Source of the DNA: Pseudomonas thermotolerans DSM 14292
GTDB taxonomy: Bacteria > Pseudomonadota > Gammaproteobacteria > Pseudomonadales > Pseudomonadaceae
Assembly (NCBI RefSeq): GCF_000364625.1
Contig: NZ_KB822607.1
Span: 95,555-159,554 of the forward strand
Reading direction: 5' to 3'
DNA: 64,000 nt
The notes under the pieces were generated by a model, which was not told the origin of the DNA, did no database searches, and saw only the letters and a list, made by a program, of their open reading frames with translations. A program made the translations under genes and the position numbers. This document shows positions 9,401-17,849 of this stretch, piece after piece. Positions within the stretch are counted from its first letter, which is position 1. Every line of letters begins with the position of its first letter.

Positions 9401-12400
9401 AGGACGAGGAGCTCGACCCGCAACTGCTGGAGATCTTCCGCAACGAGGCGGAAACCCATCTGAACACCCTGGGCGCGTTCCTCGCCGAGTGTGCGAAGGA
9501 GCTGCCGCAGCCGGTCAGCGACGAGCTGCAGCGTGCCCTGCATACCCTCAAGGGCAGCGCCTACATGGCCGGCATCCTGCCGATCGCCGAGATCGCCGCG
9601 CCGCTGGAACGGATGGTAAAAGAATTCAAGGCCAATCTGCTGCAGGTCGATCTTGCCGAGGCAGAGTTGCTCGGCGAGGCCGAACGCCAGTTCCGCTGCG
9701 GCCTGGGGCAATTGGAAAGCCAGCCGCTAGCGCCGATTGCCGGTGCCGTGGAGCTGCTCGAACGCATCCAGCGCCTGCACCAGGAGCGCCTGGAACTGGC
9801 CGGGGAGCGGAACCAGGAAGCCCAGCATGGCGGTCGCGACCCGCAACTGATCGGCATCTTCCTCGCCGAGGGCATGGACATTCTGCTGGAGGCCGAGGAC
9901 CTGTTGCGTCGCTGGCGCGAGCATCCGAGCGAGCGCCAGGAGCTGAGCGACCTGCTTGAGGAGCTGACCACCCTCGGGCGTGGCGCGGCCATGGCCGAGC
10001 TGCCGCAGATCGACGAGCTCTGCGAGGCCCTGCTGGACCTCTACGGGGCGGTCGAGGAGGGCCGCCTGCCGGTCAGCGAGCGCTTCTTCGCCGAGGCCGA
10101 GCAGGCCCACGAGGCGCTGATCGGAATGATGGACCAGGTGGCCGCCGGCCTGCAGGTCGACGCCCAGCCGGCGCGGGTCGCCGCCCTGCGCGCGCTGCTC
10201 GACGAGGCTCTCGACTCGAACGCCCTGGCGCTGCTCAGCCAGGCCGCCGACGGCGGCCTGGAGGTCCGTGAGCTGGACGCCGCACTCGCCGAAGCTCGGC
10301 AGCCGCAGGGCGAGGTCGACCACGAAGCGCTGCCCGCGGCGGACGACTCGACCGATGCGCGCCTGGACGATGGTCTGGACCAGGAAATGGTCGAGATCTT
10401 CCTCGAGGAGGCGGTGGACATCCTGGAAAGCGCCGGCCAGGCCCTGGAGCGTTGGCTGAACGAGCCGGACAACCACTCGGCGCTGTCCGCCCTGCAGCGT
10501 GATCTGCACACCCTCAAGGGCGGTGCGCGCATGGCCCGGATCGGCGCCATCGGCGACCTCGCCCACGAGCTGGAATCCCTCTACGAAGGCCTGCTGGACC
10601 GCCGCTACAGCCATTCTCCGGCGCTGGTCGGCCTGCTCCAGCAGTGCCATGACCGCCTGGCGCTGTTCCTCGAGCAGCTGCAGAACGGCAGGGCGCTGAC
10701 GGCAGCGGAGGACCTGCTGGCGACCATCCGCGCCTTCCGCCAGAACGGTTCGCTGGAGTTGCCGGCCGCGGACACCCCCGCGCATCCTGAAGCCGAAGCC
10801 GAAGCCGAAGCCGAAGCCGAAGCCGAAGCCGAAGCCGAAGCCGAAGCCGAAGCCGAGGGGGTGGAGGCTGCCGAACGGCCGGACGAGGCGCCAGTGGCCG
10901 AGGAACTTGCCGAGCCGGACGCGACGGAACAGTCTGCCGTTGAGTCTGAGCCTGGGGTGGAGGCTGAAAGCGAGGTGGTAGCGGTCGAAGCACTGCCTGA
11001 CGCGGAACCGCTGGTCGAGGCGCCGGCCGCGATCGCGGCTCTTGAGGAAGCCCCGGTCGAGGTACCGGGCGGCGCTGCCGAGGCGGCGGACGACCGCGAT
11101 CCCGAGCTGGTCGCCATCTTCCTTGAGGAAGGCTTCGACATCCTCGACAGCGCCGGCGTCGCCCTGCAGCGCTGGATGGCCGACAGCGACAACACCCTGG
11201 AGGTCGAGGCCCTGCAGCGCGACCTGCACACCCTCAAGGGCGGCGCGCGTATGGCCGAGATCCGTGAGATCGGCGACCTCGCCCACGAACTGGAATTCCT
11301 CTACGAAGACCTCGGCAACGGCCGCCTGCGCGCCAGCCCGGGGCTCTTCGACCTGCTGCAGGCCTGCCACGACCGCCTGGCGGAGATGCTCGAGGCCCTG
11401 CGCGACCAGCGCGCACTGCCGGACGGCGACCCCCTGATCGCCGCCATCCGCCGCTTCCGCGCCAACCCGGACGAGCAGCTCAGCGTGCCTGCCAGCGTGA
11501 GCCTCAAGGCTGCCGAGCCGGTGGCCGAGGAGGCCGACGCCGACATCCTCGACATCTTCCTCGAGGAGGCCGACGACCTGTTGGAGGAGATGGAGAGCGC
11601 TATCGCCCGCTGGGAACAGCAGCCTGACAGCGCCGAGCCCGTCGAAGACATGCTGCGCATCCTGCACACCCTGAAGGGCGGGGCACGGCTGGCCGGCCAG
11701 AGACGCCTAGGCGACCTGACCCACGACCTCGAGCAGCACCTGAGCGAGGCCCACCAGCAGGGCGCGCCCTGGCCGGAAAGCCTGCTGCTCGACGTGCAGT
11801 CCGGCTTCGAGGGGCTGCACAAGAGCCTCGCCGAGCTGCGCCAGCGCCTGCAGGACAACCTCGGCGAAGACACGCCGGCCGCCCCGCTGCCGGAAGCTCC
11901 GGTCGAGCCGCAGGCGCTGCCCAGCCTGCAGACGCCCATAGTCGCCGCGCCCAGCAGCGCGCCGCAGGCGGTCGCCGAGCCCCGGGTGCTGCCCTTCGTG
12001 CGTCGTGCCCAGGAGGCTGCCCAGGAGGCCGCCGGCCGGCGCGCCCCGCAGGAGATGGTCAAGGTGCCGGCGGACCTGCTCGAGGGGCTGGTCAACCTGG
12101 CCGGCGAGACCTCGATCTTCCGCGGTCGCGTCGAACAGCAGGTGAGCGACTTCGCTTTCACCCTCAGCGAGATGGAAGCCACCATCGACCGCGTGCGCGA
12201 TCAGCTGCGCCGCCTCGACACCGAGACCCAGGCGCAGATCCTCAGCCGCTACCAGTCCGAAGCGGAACGCGCCGGCTACGAGGACTTCGACCCGCTGGAG
12301 ATGGACCGCTACTCGCAGCTGCAGCAGCTGTCCCGCGCGCTCTTCGAGTCGGCCTCCGACCTGCTCGACCTCAAGGAAACCCTGGCGGCGCGCAACCGCG

Positions 12401-13905
12401 ACGCCGAGACCCTGTTGCTGCAGCAGGCGCGGGTCAACACCGAGCTGCAGGAAGGCCTGATGCGCACCCGCATGGTGCCCTTCGACCGTCTGGTGCCGCG
12501 CCTGCGCCGCATCGTCCGCCAGGTGGCCGGTGAGCTCGGCAAGCAGGTGGAGTTCCAGGTCGGCAACGCCGACGGCGAGATGGACCGCACCGTGCTGGAG
12601 CGCATCGTCGCGCCCCTCGAGCACATGCTGCGCAACGCCGTGGACCACGGCATCGAGCCGGCCGAGGTACGCCGCGCCAGCGGCAAGCCGGAGCAGGGTA
12701 CCATCCGTCTCGATCTGGGCCGCGAGGGGGGCGACATCGTCCTGACCCTGAGCGACGACGGCGCCGGCGTCAACCTCGAGGCGGTGCGTCGCAAGGCCGT
12801 CGAGCGTGGTCTGATGAGCGCCGACAGCGAGCTCAGTGACCATGAGGTGCTGCAGTTCATCCTCGAGGCCGGCTTCTCCACCGCCGAGAAGGTCACCCAG
12901 ATCTCCGGGCGCGGCGTCGGCATGGACGTGGTGCACTCCGAGGTCAAGCAGCTCGGCGGCTCGATGAGCATCGACTCGCAGCCTGGCGTCGGCACCCGCT
13001 TCACCATCCGCCTGCCGTTCACCGTGTCGGTCAACCGCGCGCTCATGGTGCTCTCCGGCGAGGACCTCTATGCCATCCCGCTGAACACCATCGAGGGCAT
13101 CGTGCGGGTCTCGCCCTACGAGCTGGAAGCCTACTACCAGCCGGGCGCGCCGCGCTTCGAGTACGCCGGACAGAGCTACGAGCTGCGCTACCTGGGCGAT
13201 CTCCTGAACAACGGCCAGCAGCCCAAGCTGGTCGGCCAGAGCCTGCCGCTGCCGGTGATCCTGGTGCGTTCCAGCGAGCACGCGGTGGCGGTGCAGGTGG
13301 ATGCCCTGGCCGGCTCTCGCGAGATCGTGGTGAAGAGCCTCGGCCCGCAGTTCGCCGGGGTGCAGGGGATTTCCGGCGCGACCATCCTCGGCGACGGCCG
13401 CGTGGTGGTGATTCTCGATCTGCTGGCTACCATCCGCGCCCGCCATGCCCAGCAGATCCTCGCCCAGCCGCGCCGCACCCACTTGCTGGAGCAGTCTGCG
13501 GAGGGCCAGGAGCTGGAACGCCCGCCGCTGGTCATGGTGGTCGACGACTCGGTGACCGTGCGCAAGGTCACCAGCCGTCTGCTGGAGCGCAACGGCATGA
13601 ACGTGCTGACCGCCAAGGACGGCGTGGATGCCATCGCCCAGCTGCAGGAGCAGAAGCCCGATGTCATGCTGCTGGACATCGAGATGCCGCGCATGGACGG
13701 CTTCGAGGTGGCCACTCTGGTACGCCACGACGAGCGGCTCAAGGACCTGCCGATCATCATGATCACCTCGCGTACCGGCGAGAAACACCGCGAGCGGGCC
13801 ATGAACATCGGCGTCAACCAGTACCTGGGCAAGCCGTACCAGGAGTCGGTGCTGCTGGAAACCATCGCCCGGCTGGCCGGGCGTGCTGCGGATAGCCGGT
13901 CATGA
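6427..13905 (+). CDS. chpA: hybrid chemotaxis kinase ChpA with eight phosphotransfer-like domains
   Basis: Core histidine kinase of the Pil-Chp system. The start at 6427 is chosen because GGAG at 6418-6421 is well spaced and the protein then begins MGDRHDY as in the family; 2492 residues. Six His phosphotransfer motifs have their histidines at H49 (degenerate HQVHG), H881, H1039, H1361, H1601 and H1747. Two further domains have Thr at the same position, T477 (TQVRGG) and T1181 (TTLGRG). The acidic linker at about 560-860 is low complexity, and an (EA)11 tract is at 1455-1476. Next come the dimerisation helices with GLMRTRMVPF, the kinase N-box around N2070, glycine boxes DDGAG and GRGVGMDVV, a CheW-like domain and a receiver with phosphoacceptor D2417. 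The last four bases overlap chpB. Confidence 0.97.
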   Translation: MGDRHDYVALEWVKGEIAETLKQARQALEAFVENPQDSTRMRFCLTYVHQVHGTLQMVEFYGAALLAEEMERLAQALLDGKVSNQSEALEVLMQAILQMPAYLERVQSARRDLPLVVLPLLNDLRAARGDKLLSETSLFTPDMSAPPPAQLSLDALNRLRTAELPVLLRKLRQMLQMALVGVIRNQDLATNLGYMARVFARLELLCQEAPLGPLWRIASGIVEGLANGSVVNGTSVRTLLRQIDKELKRLVEQGAEGINQPAPDELIKNLLFYIAKASAQSPRIRALKEQYRLDEALPSSEVVDEERARLAGPDRDAMRSVVTALCEELVRIKDSLDLFVRSDRRHVAELDGLLAPLKQIADTLAVLGFGQPRKVILDQIDAVHGLSLGQRDPSDAALMDIAGALLYVEATLAGMVGPGEDSGREESRLPTTDVAQIHQLVIKEARTGLEQAKDAIIEFIASQWNHEHLARVPELLTQVRGGLAMIPLERAAALLNACNRYIQEQLLARKAIPNWQSLDTLADAITSVEYYLERLAEDPASQGDLILDVAEESLASLGYPLQEPPSILDRPAEPEAAATQTENRPQDAGEALEVEPALDAATLESPPEAPEEDSLGTFELPAEEPLAGDFASIESGLTLDELPALEGESLPADDLLPQVEALEDGWQPVAGDSLEGLNSGEQAGDAPWELPAEPSDEPSPTAFESLEPLEELQPEVLSAEPARDESAFDLDWELGDTAAPSAGEAATFDDLEPLDVGLEAMNADAAMDWAAVDVESLELPEVELPSAPAEPEPEPAAEEAKPLTIAEVMAKPVQAINPPAQDVPLSLLPPPADEEPVDEELVEVFIEEVGEVLDTLGEYLPRWQAQRDDREALTEVRRAFHTLKGSGRMVRALIIGELAWAVENLLNRVLDNSIPGSDAVVELVGEVVSLMPKLRDEFAAGVQRQRDDVDQLAVSAYALARGEARPRPETLAAESVTSAPTEAPVAADDDRQDEELDPQLLEIFRNEAETHLNTLGAFLAECAKELPQPVSDELQRALHTLKGSAYMAGILPIAEIAAPLERMVKEFKANLLQVDLAEAELLGEAERQFRCGLGQLESQPLAPIAGAVELLERIQRLHQERLELAGERNQEAQHGGRDPQLIGIFLAEGMDILLEAEDLLRRWREHPSERQELSDLLEELTTLGRGAAMAELPQIDELCEALLDLYGAVEEGRLPVSERFFAEAEQAHEALIGMMDQVAAGLQVDAQPARVAALRALLDEALDSNALALLSQAADGGLEVRELDAALAEARQPQGEVDHEALPAADDSTDARLDDGLDQEMVEIFLEEAVDILESAGQALERWLNEPDNHSALSALQRDLHTLKGGARMARIGAIGDLAHELESLYEGLLDRRYSHSPALVGLLQQCHDRLALFLEQLQNGRALTAAEDLLATIRAFRQNGSLELPAADTPAHPEAEAEAEAEAEAEAEAEAEAEAEGVEAAERPDEAPVAEELAEPDATEQSAVESEPGVEAESEVVAVEALPDAEPLVEAPAAIAALEEAPVEVPGGAAEAADDRDPELVAIFLEEGFDILDSAGVALQRWMADSDNTLEVEALQRDLHTLKGGARMAEIREIGDLAHELEFLYEDLGNGRLRASPGLFDLLQACHDRLAEMLEALRDQRALPDGDPLIAAIRRFRANPDEQLSVPASVSLKAAEPVAEEADADILDIFLEEADDLLEEMESAIARWEQQPDSAEPVEDMLRILHTLKGGARLAGQRRLGDLTHDLEQHLSEAHQQGAPWPESLLLDVQSGFEGLHKSLAELRQRLQDNLGEDTPAAPLPEAPVEPQALPSLQTPIVAAPSSAPQAVAEPRVLPFVRRAQEAAQEAAGRRAPQEMVKVPADLLEGLVNLAGETSIFRGRVEQQVSDFAFTLSEMEATIDRVRDQLRRLDTETQAQILSRYQSEAERAGYEDFDPLEMDRYSQLQQLSRALFESASDLLDLKETLAARNRDAETLLLQQARVNTELQEGLMRTRMVPFDRLVPRLRRIVRQVAGELGKQVEFQVGNADGEMDRTVLERIVAPLEHMLRNAVDHGIEPAEVRRASGKPEQGTIRLDLGREGGDIVLTLSDDGAGVNLEAVRRKAVERGLMSADSELSDHEVLQFILEAGFSTAEKVTQISGRGVGMDVVHSEVKQLGGSMSIDSQPGVGTRFTIRLPFTVSVNRALMVLSGEDLYAIPLNTIEGIVRVSPYELEAYYQPGAPRFEYAGQSYELRYLGDLLNNGQQPKLVGQSLPLPVILVRSSEHAVAVQVDALAGSREIVVKSLGPQFAGVQGISGATILGDGRVVVILDLLATIRARHAQQILAQPRRTHLLEQSAEGQELERPPLVMVVDDSVTVRKVTSRLLERNGMNVLTAKDGVDAIAQLQEQKPDVMLLDIEMPRMDGFEVATLVRHDERLKDLPIIMITSRTGEKHRERAMNIGVNQYLGKPYQESVLLETIARLAGRAADSRS
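10789..10854 (+). repeat. (GAAGCC)11 perfect hexanucleotide repeat inside chpA
   Basis: Eleven uninterrupted GAAGCC units encode alternating Glu-Ala between the fourth and fifth His phosphotransfer domains of ChpA (residues 1455-1476). Copy-number change would add or remove whole Glu-Ala pairs without shifting frame. Perfect identity at third positions suggests recent expansion by slippage. Confidence 0.97.
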
Positions 13906-14918
13906 CTGCCAAGACCGGACGCATCGCGGTCCTCGCCGACACCTCGCTGCAGCGCCACGTGCTGCAGCAGGCACTGCTCGGCAACGGCTACGAGGTGGTC
14001 CTCAACAGCGACCCGGCGCGCCTCGACGACGCGGCGCTGGACGCCTGCGCGGCCGATCTCTGGCTGGTGGACCTGGCGCAGTCGGAGGACTCGCCGCTGG
14101 TCGAGCGGCTCCTGGAGCGGGTCGACACCCCGGTGCTGTTCGGCGAGGGACATGCCCCGGAGCGGCATTCCGAGCACTACCCGCGCTGGGAGCGCAGCCT
14201 GGTGGCCAAGCTCAAGCGCCTGGTCGGCGACCCCTCGCAGGCGGTCGGGCCGAGCCTCGAGGCGCTGCTGGTGGAGGGCCAGCGCCCGTCGCGTCTGGAG
14301 CTGCCCCAGGCGCTGGCCGCGACGCCGCTGCAGGCTGGCGAGCCGGCGCGCCAGGTCTGGCTGCTGGCCGCTTCCCTGGGCGGCCCGGCGGCGGTCAAGG
14401 CGTTCCTCGACGCCCTGCCCGGCGGCCTGCCGATCGGCTTCCTCTACGCCCAGCACATCGATGCCAGTTTCGAGGCCGCGCTGCCCCAGGCGGTCGGCCG
14501 GCACAGCCAGTGGCACGTCAATCTGGTGCGCCCGGGAGACCCGGTGCGCTGCGGCGAGGTAGTGGTGGTGCCCATTCAGCGCGAGCTGACGTTCGCCGCC
14601 GACGGCAGCATGCGCCTCGCCGAGCGCGGCTGGCCGGAGCCCTACAGCCCGTCCATCGACCAGATGATGCTCAACCTGGCCCAGCAGTTCGGCGCCCAGT
14701 GCGGGGTCATCGTGTTCAGTGGCATGGGCAGCGACGGCAGCGCGGCGGCGGCCTACGTGCGTCGCCAGGGCGCGCCGATCTGGACCCAGAGCGCCGACAG
14801 CTGCGCCTGCCCGAGCATGCCGGACAGCCTGCGCGAGGGCGGCTACAGCGCCTTCAGCGGTGACCCGCGGGCGCTCGCCGAGGCGCTGGTCCGCCAGCTG
14901 GCCGAGCAGTACACCTGA
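13902..14918 (+). CDS. chpB: CheB-type receptor methylesterase ChpB
   Basis: Removes methyl groups from the receptor, opposing PilK. The 338 residues comprise an N-terminal receiver-like domain (1-125, candidate phosphoacceptor Asp in LWLVDLAQ) and a C-terminal CheB methylesterase domain. Catalytic elements seen are S158 in LAASLGGP, the His in YAQHIDASF and the Asp in FSGMGSDGSA. The receiver is divergent: the usual acidic pair after strand 1 is not evident (I-A-V-L-A-D-T-S), so phosphorylation control may differ from classical CheB. The ATG overlaps the chpA stop by four bases, implying translational coupling. Confidence 0.95.
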   Translation: MTAKTGRIAVLADTSLQRHVLQQALLGNGYEVVLNSDPARLDDAALDACAADLWLVDLAQSEDSPLVERLLERVDTPVLFGEGHAPERHSEHYPRWERSLVAKLKRLVGDPSQAVGPSLEALLVEGQRPSRLELPQALAATPLQAGEPARQVWLLAASLGGPAAVKAFLDALPGGLPIGFLYAQHIDASFEAALPQAVGRHSQWHVNLVRPGDPVRCGEVVVVPIQRELTFAADGSMRLAERGWPEPYSPSIDQMMLNLAQQFGAQCGVIVFSGMGSDGSAAAAYVRRQGAPIWTQSADSCACPSMPDSLREGGYSAFSGDPRALAEALVRQLAEQYT

Positions 14919-14941
14919 AGATCATCGCAAGCGGAGTTTCC

Positions 14942-15412
14942 ATGAGCCAAGCCGTCGCCACCCCGAACAGCGTCACCAGCCTCACCGGGCTGCTTCTGCA
15001 ACTGGCCGACCGCACCCTGCTGCTGCCCAACGTGGTGGTGGCCGAGATGATCGCCTACCGTGCGCCGCAGGTGACTCCGGGGATGCCGGCCTGGTTTCTC
15101 GGGCAGATCGCCTGGCGCGACCTGAGCCTGCCGCTGCTGTCCTTCGAGGCGGCCTCGGACGGCGCACCGCAGGTGTGCTCCGGCGCCCGGGTGGCGGTGC
15201 TCAACGCCCTGGGCGGCCGCCCGCAGGTGAAGTTCCTCGCCCTGCTGGTGCAGAGCATTCCGCGCTCGCTGAAGGTGGACGAGCAGTTGCCGCGCGCCGA
15301 GGCGCCGTTGGCGCCCCTGGAGCTGGCGGCGGTGCGCCTCGGCGACACTCTGGCGAAGATCCCCGACCTGGTCGGTCTGGAACAGAAGCTCGCCGACGCC
15401 GGGCTGATCTGA
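14942..15412 (+). CDS. chpC: CheW-like adaptor ChpC
   Basis: Second CheW-domain scaffold of the cluster. The 156 residues start with a conserved hydrophobic strand LLLQLADRTLLLPNVVVAEM, a CheW signature. In P. aeruginosa ChpC is linked to responses to particular host-derived ligands while PilI is the main adaptor. It lies 23 bases after chpB with GGAG near 14932. It is the last gene of the cluster here: the P. aeruginosa chpD (AraC regulator) and chpE (LysE exporter) genes are absent, and the convergent rsmE ends 21 bases away. Confidence 0.93.
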   Translation: MSQAVATPNSVTSLTGLLLQLADRTLLLPNVVVAEMIAYRAPQVTPGMPAWFLGQIAWRDLSLPLLSFEAASDGAPQVCSGARVAVLNALGGRPQVKFLALLVQSIPRSLKVDEQLPRAEAPLAPLELAAVRLGDTLAKIPDLVGLEQKLADAGLI

Positions 15413-15433
15413 CCGCCGGGCGGTGCGCACCGC

Positions 15434-16153
15434 TCAGAAATCGCCCCAGAGCTGCTGCGCCACGCTGAGCGCCACCACCGGCGCGGTCTCGGTACGCAGC
15501 ACTCGCGGGCCGAGGCGCGCAGCCTGGAAGCCTCGGCCTTTGGCCTGTTCTACCTCGGCGTCGGCAAGGCCGCCCTCGGGGCCGATCAGGAAGGCCAGGC
15601 TCGCCGGCCGGGCATGGCGTTCCAGTGGTTCGGCCACCGGGTGCAGGACCAGCTTCAGCTCGGCCTCGACCCTCTCCAGCCAGTCCTCGAGCAGCAGTGG
15701 TGGGTGGATCAGCGGCAGCACCGAGCGGCCGCACTGCTCGCAGGCGCTGACTGCCACCTGGCGCCAGTGGGCCAGGCGCTTGTCGGCGCGCTCGTCCTTC
15801 AGGCGGACCTCGCAGCGCTCGCTGACGATCGGGGTGATCTCGGCCACGCCCAGTTCGGTGGCCTTCTGGATCGCCCAGTCCATGCGCTCGCCGCGCGACA
15901 GGCCCTGGCCGAGGTGGATGCGCAGCGGTGATTCGGCGAGGCCGGCGAACTGCTCGCGCAGCTCGACGCGCACGCTCTTCTTGCCCACCTCGAGCAGCTC
16001 GCCGCGGAATTCCTGGCCGGTGCCGTCGAACAGCTGCACGGCGGCACCGGCGGCGAGGCGCAGTACCCGGCCGATGTAGTGGGCCTGGGCTTCCGGCAGT
16101 TCATGCTGGCCGAGGGACAGGGACGAGTCGACGAAGAAACGGGAAAGACGCAT
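15434..16153 (-). CDS. rsmE: 16S rRNA m3U1498 methyltransferase
   Basis: SPOUT-class RNA methyltransferase that modifies U1498 of 16S rRNA in the 30S subunit. The 239 residues start at the ATG at 16153 (M-R-L-S-R-F-F). A longer frame begins six codons upstream, but the family starts at this Met. The N-terminal PUA-like domain includes HYIGRVLRL. The C-terminal knot domain has the SAM-binding motif LIGPEGGLADAEVE and the conserved LGPRVLRTETA near the end. It is convergent with chpC and upstream of nothing obvious; bioA lies behind it on the same strand 205 bases away. Confidence 0.96.
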   Translation of the reverse strand: MRLSRFFVDSSLSLGQHELPEAQAHYIGRVLRLAAGAAVQLFDGTGQEFRGELLEVGKKSVRVELREQFAGLAESPLRIHLGQGLSRGERMDWAIQKATELGVAEITPIVSERCEVRLKDERADKRLAHWRQVAVSACEQCGRSVLPLIHPPLLLEDWLERVEAELKLVLHPVAEPLERHARPASLAFLIGPEGGLADAEVEQAKGRGFQAARLGPRVLRTETAPVVALSVAQQLWGDF

Positions 16154-16358
16154 GACGGCTACGGGCGGCAACGGAAAGCGGCAAGCTTAAAGCACGGACG
16201 CGCGCAGGGGCAGCCCGCTGGCGCGCCTGGCCGTGAAGATTCCATAGGATCATCCGGCAGTTCTTGGCTGGAGTGGGCATCCCCTCTGCCGTTTCCGGGC
16301 GAGGGTTATGGAGAGGGGAGGACGGCACCGAGGTTTCCCGTGTCCCGGCCCTTCACCC

Positions 16359-17762
16359 CTAGCCCGGATCGCGGTGCTCGGGGTAGGGCCCGGACACCGG
16401 CACGCTGAGCGCCTCGCGGGTGGCCAGGTCGATGCCCTCGCTGGCCACCTCGGCGAGGAAGTCGATCTGCTCTGGGGTGATCACGTAGGGCGGCAGGAAG
16501 TACACCACGTTGCCCAGCGGGCGCAGCAGGGCTCCGCGCTCGAGGGCATGCTGGTAGACCCGCAGGCCGCGGCGTTCCTGCCAGGGGTAGGGGGTGCGGC
16601 TGGCCTTGTCGGCGACCATCTCGATGGCCAGGGCCATGCCGGTCTGGCGCACCTCGGCGACGTGCGGGTGCGCCTTGAGGTGTTCGGTGGCGCGGGCCAT
16701 GTGCGCGGCCAGGGCGCGGTTGGCCTCGATGACCTGGTCCTCTTCGAAGATGTCTAGGGTCGCCAGAGCGGCGGCGCAGGCCAGCGGGTTGCCGGTGTAG
16801 GTGTGCGAGTGGAGAAAGGCGCGCAGGGTCGCGTAGTCGTCGTAGAAGGCGGCGTAGACGTCTTCGGTGGTGAGCACGGCGGCCATTGGCAGGTAGCCGC
16901 CGGTGAGCGCTTTGGAGAGCACCAGGAAGTCCGGGGTGATGCCGGCCTGCTCGCAGGCGAACATGGTCCCGGTGCGGCCGAAACCGACGGCGATCTCGTC
17001 GTGGATCAGGTGCACTCCATGGCGGTCGCAGGCCTCGCGCAGCAGCTTCAGATAGACCGGGTGGTACATGCGCATGCCGCCGGCACCCTGGATCAGCGGC
17101 TCGACGATCACCGCCGCCACCTCGTGGGCATGCTGTTCCAGGGTGCGCTCCATGTGGGCGAACATGGCCCGTGAGTGCTCCTCCCAGCTGGCTCCGTCCG
17201 GGCGCAGGTAGCAGTCCGGGCTGGGCACCTTGAGGCTGTCCAGCAGCAGCGCCTTGTAGGTGTCGGTGAACAGCGCCACGTCGCCCACCGACATGGCCGC
17301 CACCGTCTCGCCGTGGTAGCTGTTGGTCAGGGTGACGAAGCGCTTCTTGCCGGGCTGGCCGCTGTTGATCCAGTAGTGGTGGCTCATCTTCAGGGCCACC
17401 TCGATGCCCGAGGAGCCATTGTCGGCGTAGAACACCTTGGACAATCCGTCCGGGGTAATGGCCACCAGGCGCTCGGACAGCTCGATCACCGGCGGATGGG
17501 TGAAGCCGGCGAGCATCACGTGCTCCAGCTGGTCCAGTTGGGCCTTGACCCGTGCGCCGATGCGCGGGTTGGCGTGGCCGAAGACGTTGACCCACCAGGA
17601 GCTCACCGCGTCCAGGTAGCGCTTGCCCTCGAAGTCCTCCAGCCAGACCCCGGAGGCCGCGCGGATCGGCACCAGCGGCAGGCGCTCGTGGTCCTTCATC
17701 TGCGTGCAGGGATGCCAGAGCACGGCGAGGTCGCGTTGCATCCACTGGTCGTTCAGGCCCAT
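16359..17762 (-). CDS. bioA: adenosylmethionine-8-amino-7-oxononanoate aminotransferase
   Basis: Pyridoxal phosphate enzyme of biotin synthesis that converts KAPA to DAPA using S-adenosylmethionine as amino donor. It has 467 residues from the ATG at 17762, which has GAGGAG at good spacing. A TTG at 17777 overlaps that ribosome site, so it is not the start. BioA-specific SSWWVNVFGH lies at 54-63. HDEIAVGFGRTG (254-265) carries the cofactor Asp, and the Schiff-base lysine is K284 in VLSKALTGGY. It stands alone here without bioBFDC. The upstream region is shared with the divergent cytochrome b561 gene. Confidence 0.96.
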   Translation of the reverse strand: MGLNDQWMQRDLAVLWHPCTQMKDHERLPLVPIRAASGVWLEDFEGKRYLDAVSSWWVNVFGHANPRIGARVKAQLDQLEHVMLAGFTHPPVIELSERLVAITPDGLSKVFYADNGSSGIEVALKMSHHYWINSGQPGKKRFVTLTNSYHGETVAAMSVGDVALFTDTYKALLLDSLKVPSPDCYLRPDGASWEEHSRAMFAHMERTLEQHAHEVAAVIVEPLIQGAGGMRMYHPVYLKLLREACDRHGVHLIHDEIAVGFGRTGTMFACEQAGITPDFLVLSKALTGGYLPMAAVLTTEDVYAAFYDDYATLRAFLHSHTYTGNPLACAAALATLDIFEEDQVIEANRALAAHMARATEHLKAHPHVAEVRQTGMALAIEMVADKASRTPYPWQERRGLRVYQHALERGALLRPLGNVVYFLPPYVITPEQIDFLAEVASEGIDLATREALSVPVSGPYPEHRDPG

Positions 17763-17849
17763 GACGGTTCTCCTCAAGGTGTCGCCTGGGTGGGAAGGGC
17801 AAGCCTATGCAATGCGCGTGGGCAGGACAACCGCTGGGTAAGACGCTAT

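Noticed and set aside
10789..10854. Short repeat array as a CRISPR
   Set aside because: The six-base units are contiguous with no spacers and lie in frame within chpA.
9727..13788. Two very long minus-strand open frames across chpA (9727-11667 and 11707-13788)
   Set aside because: They mirror the GC-rich third positions of chpA on the other strand, have low-complexity Leu/Gly/Arg composition and match no family.
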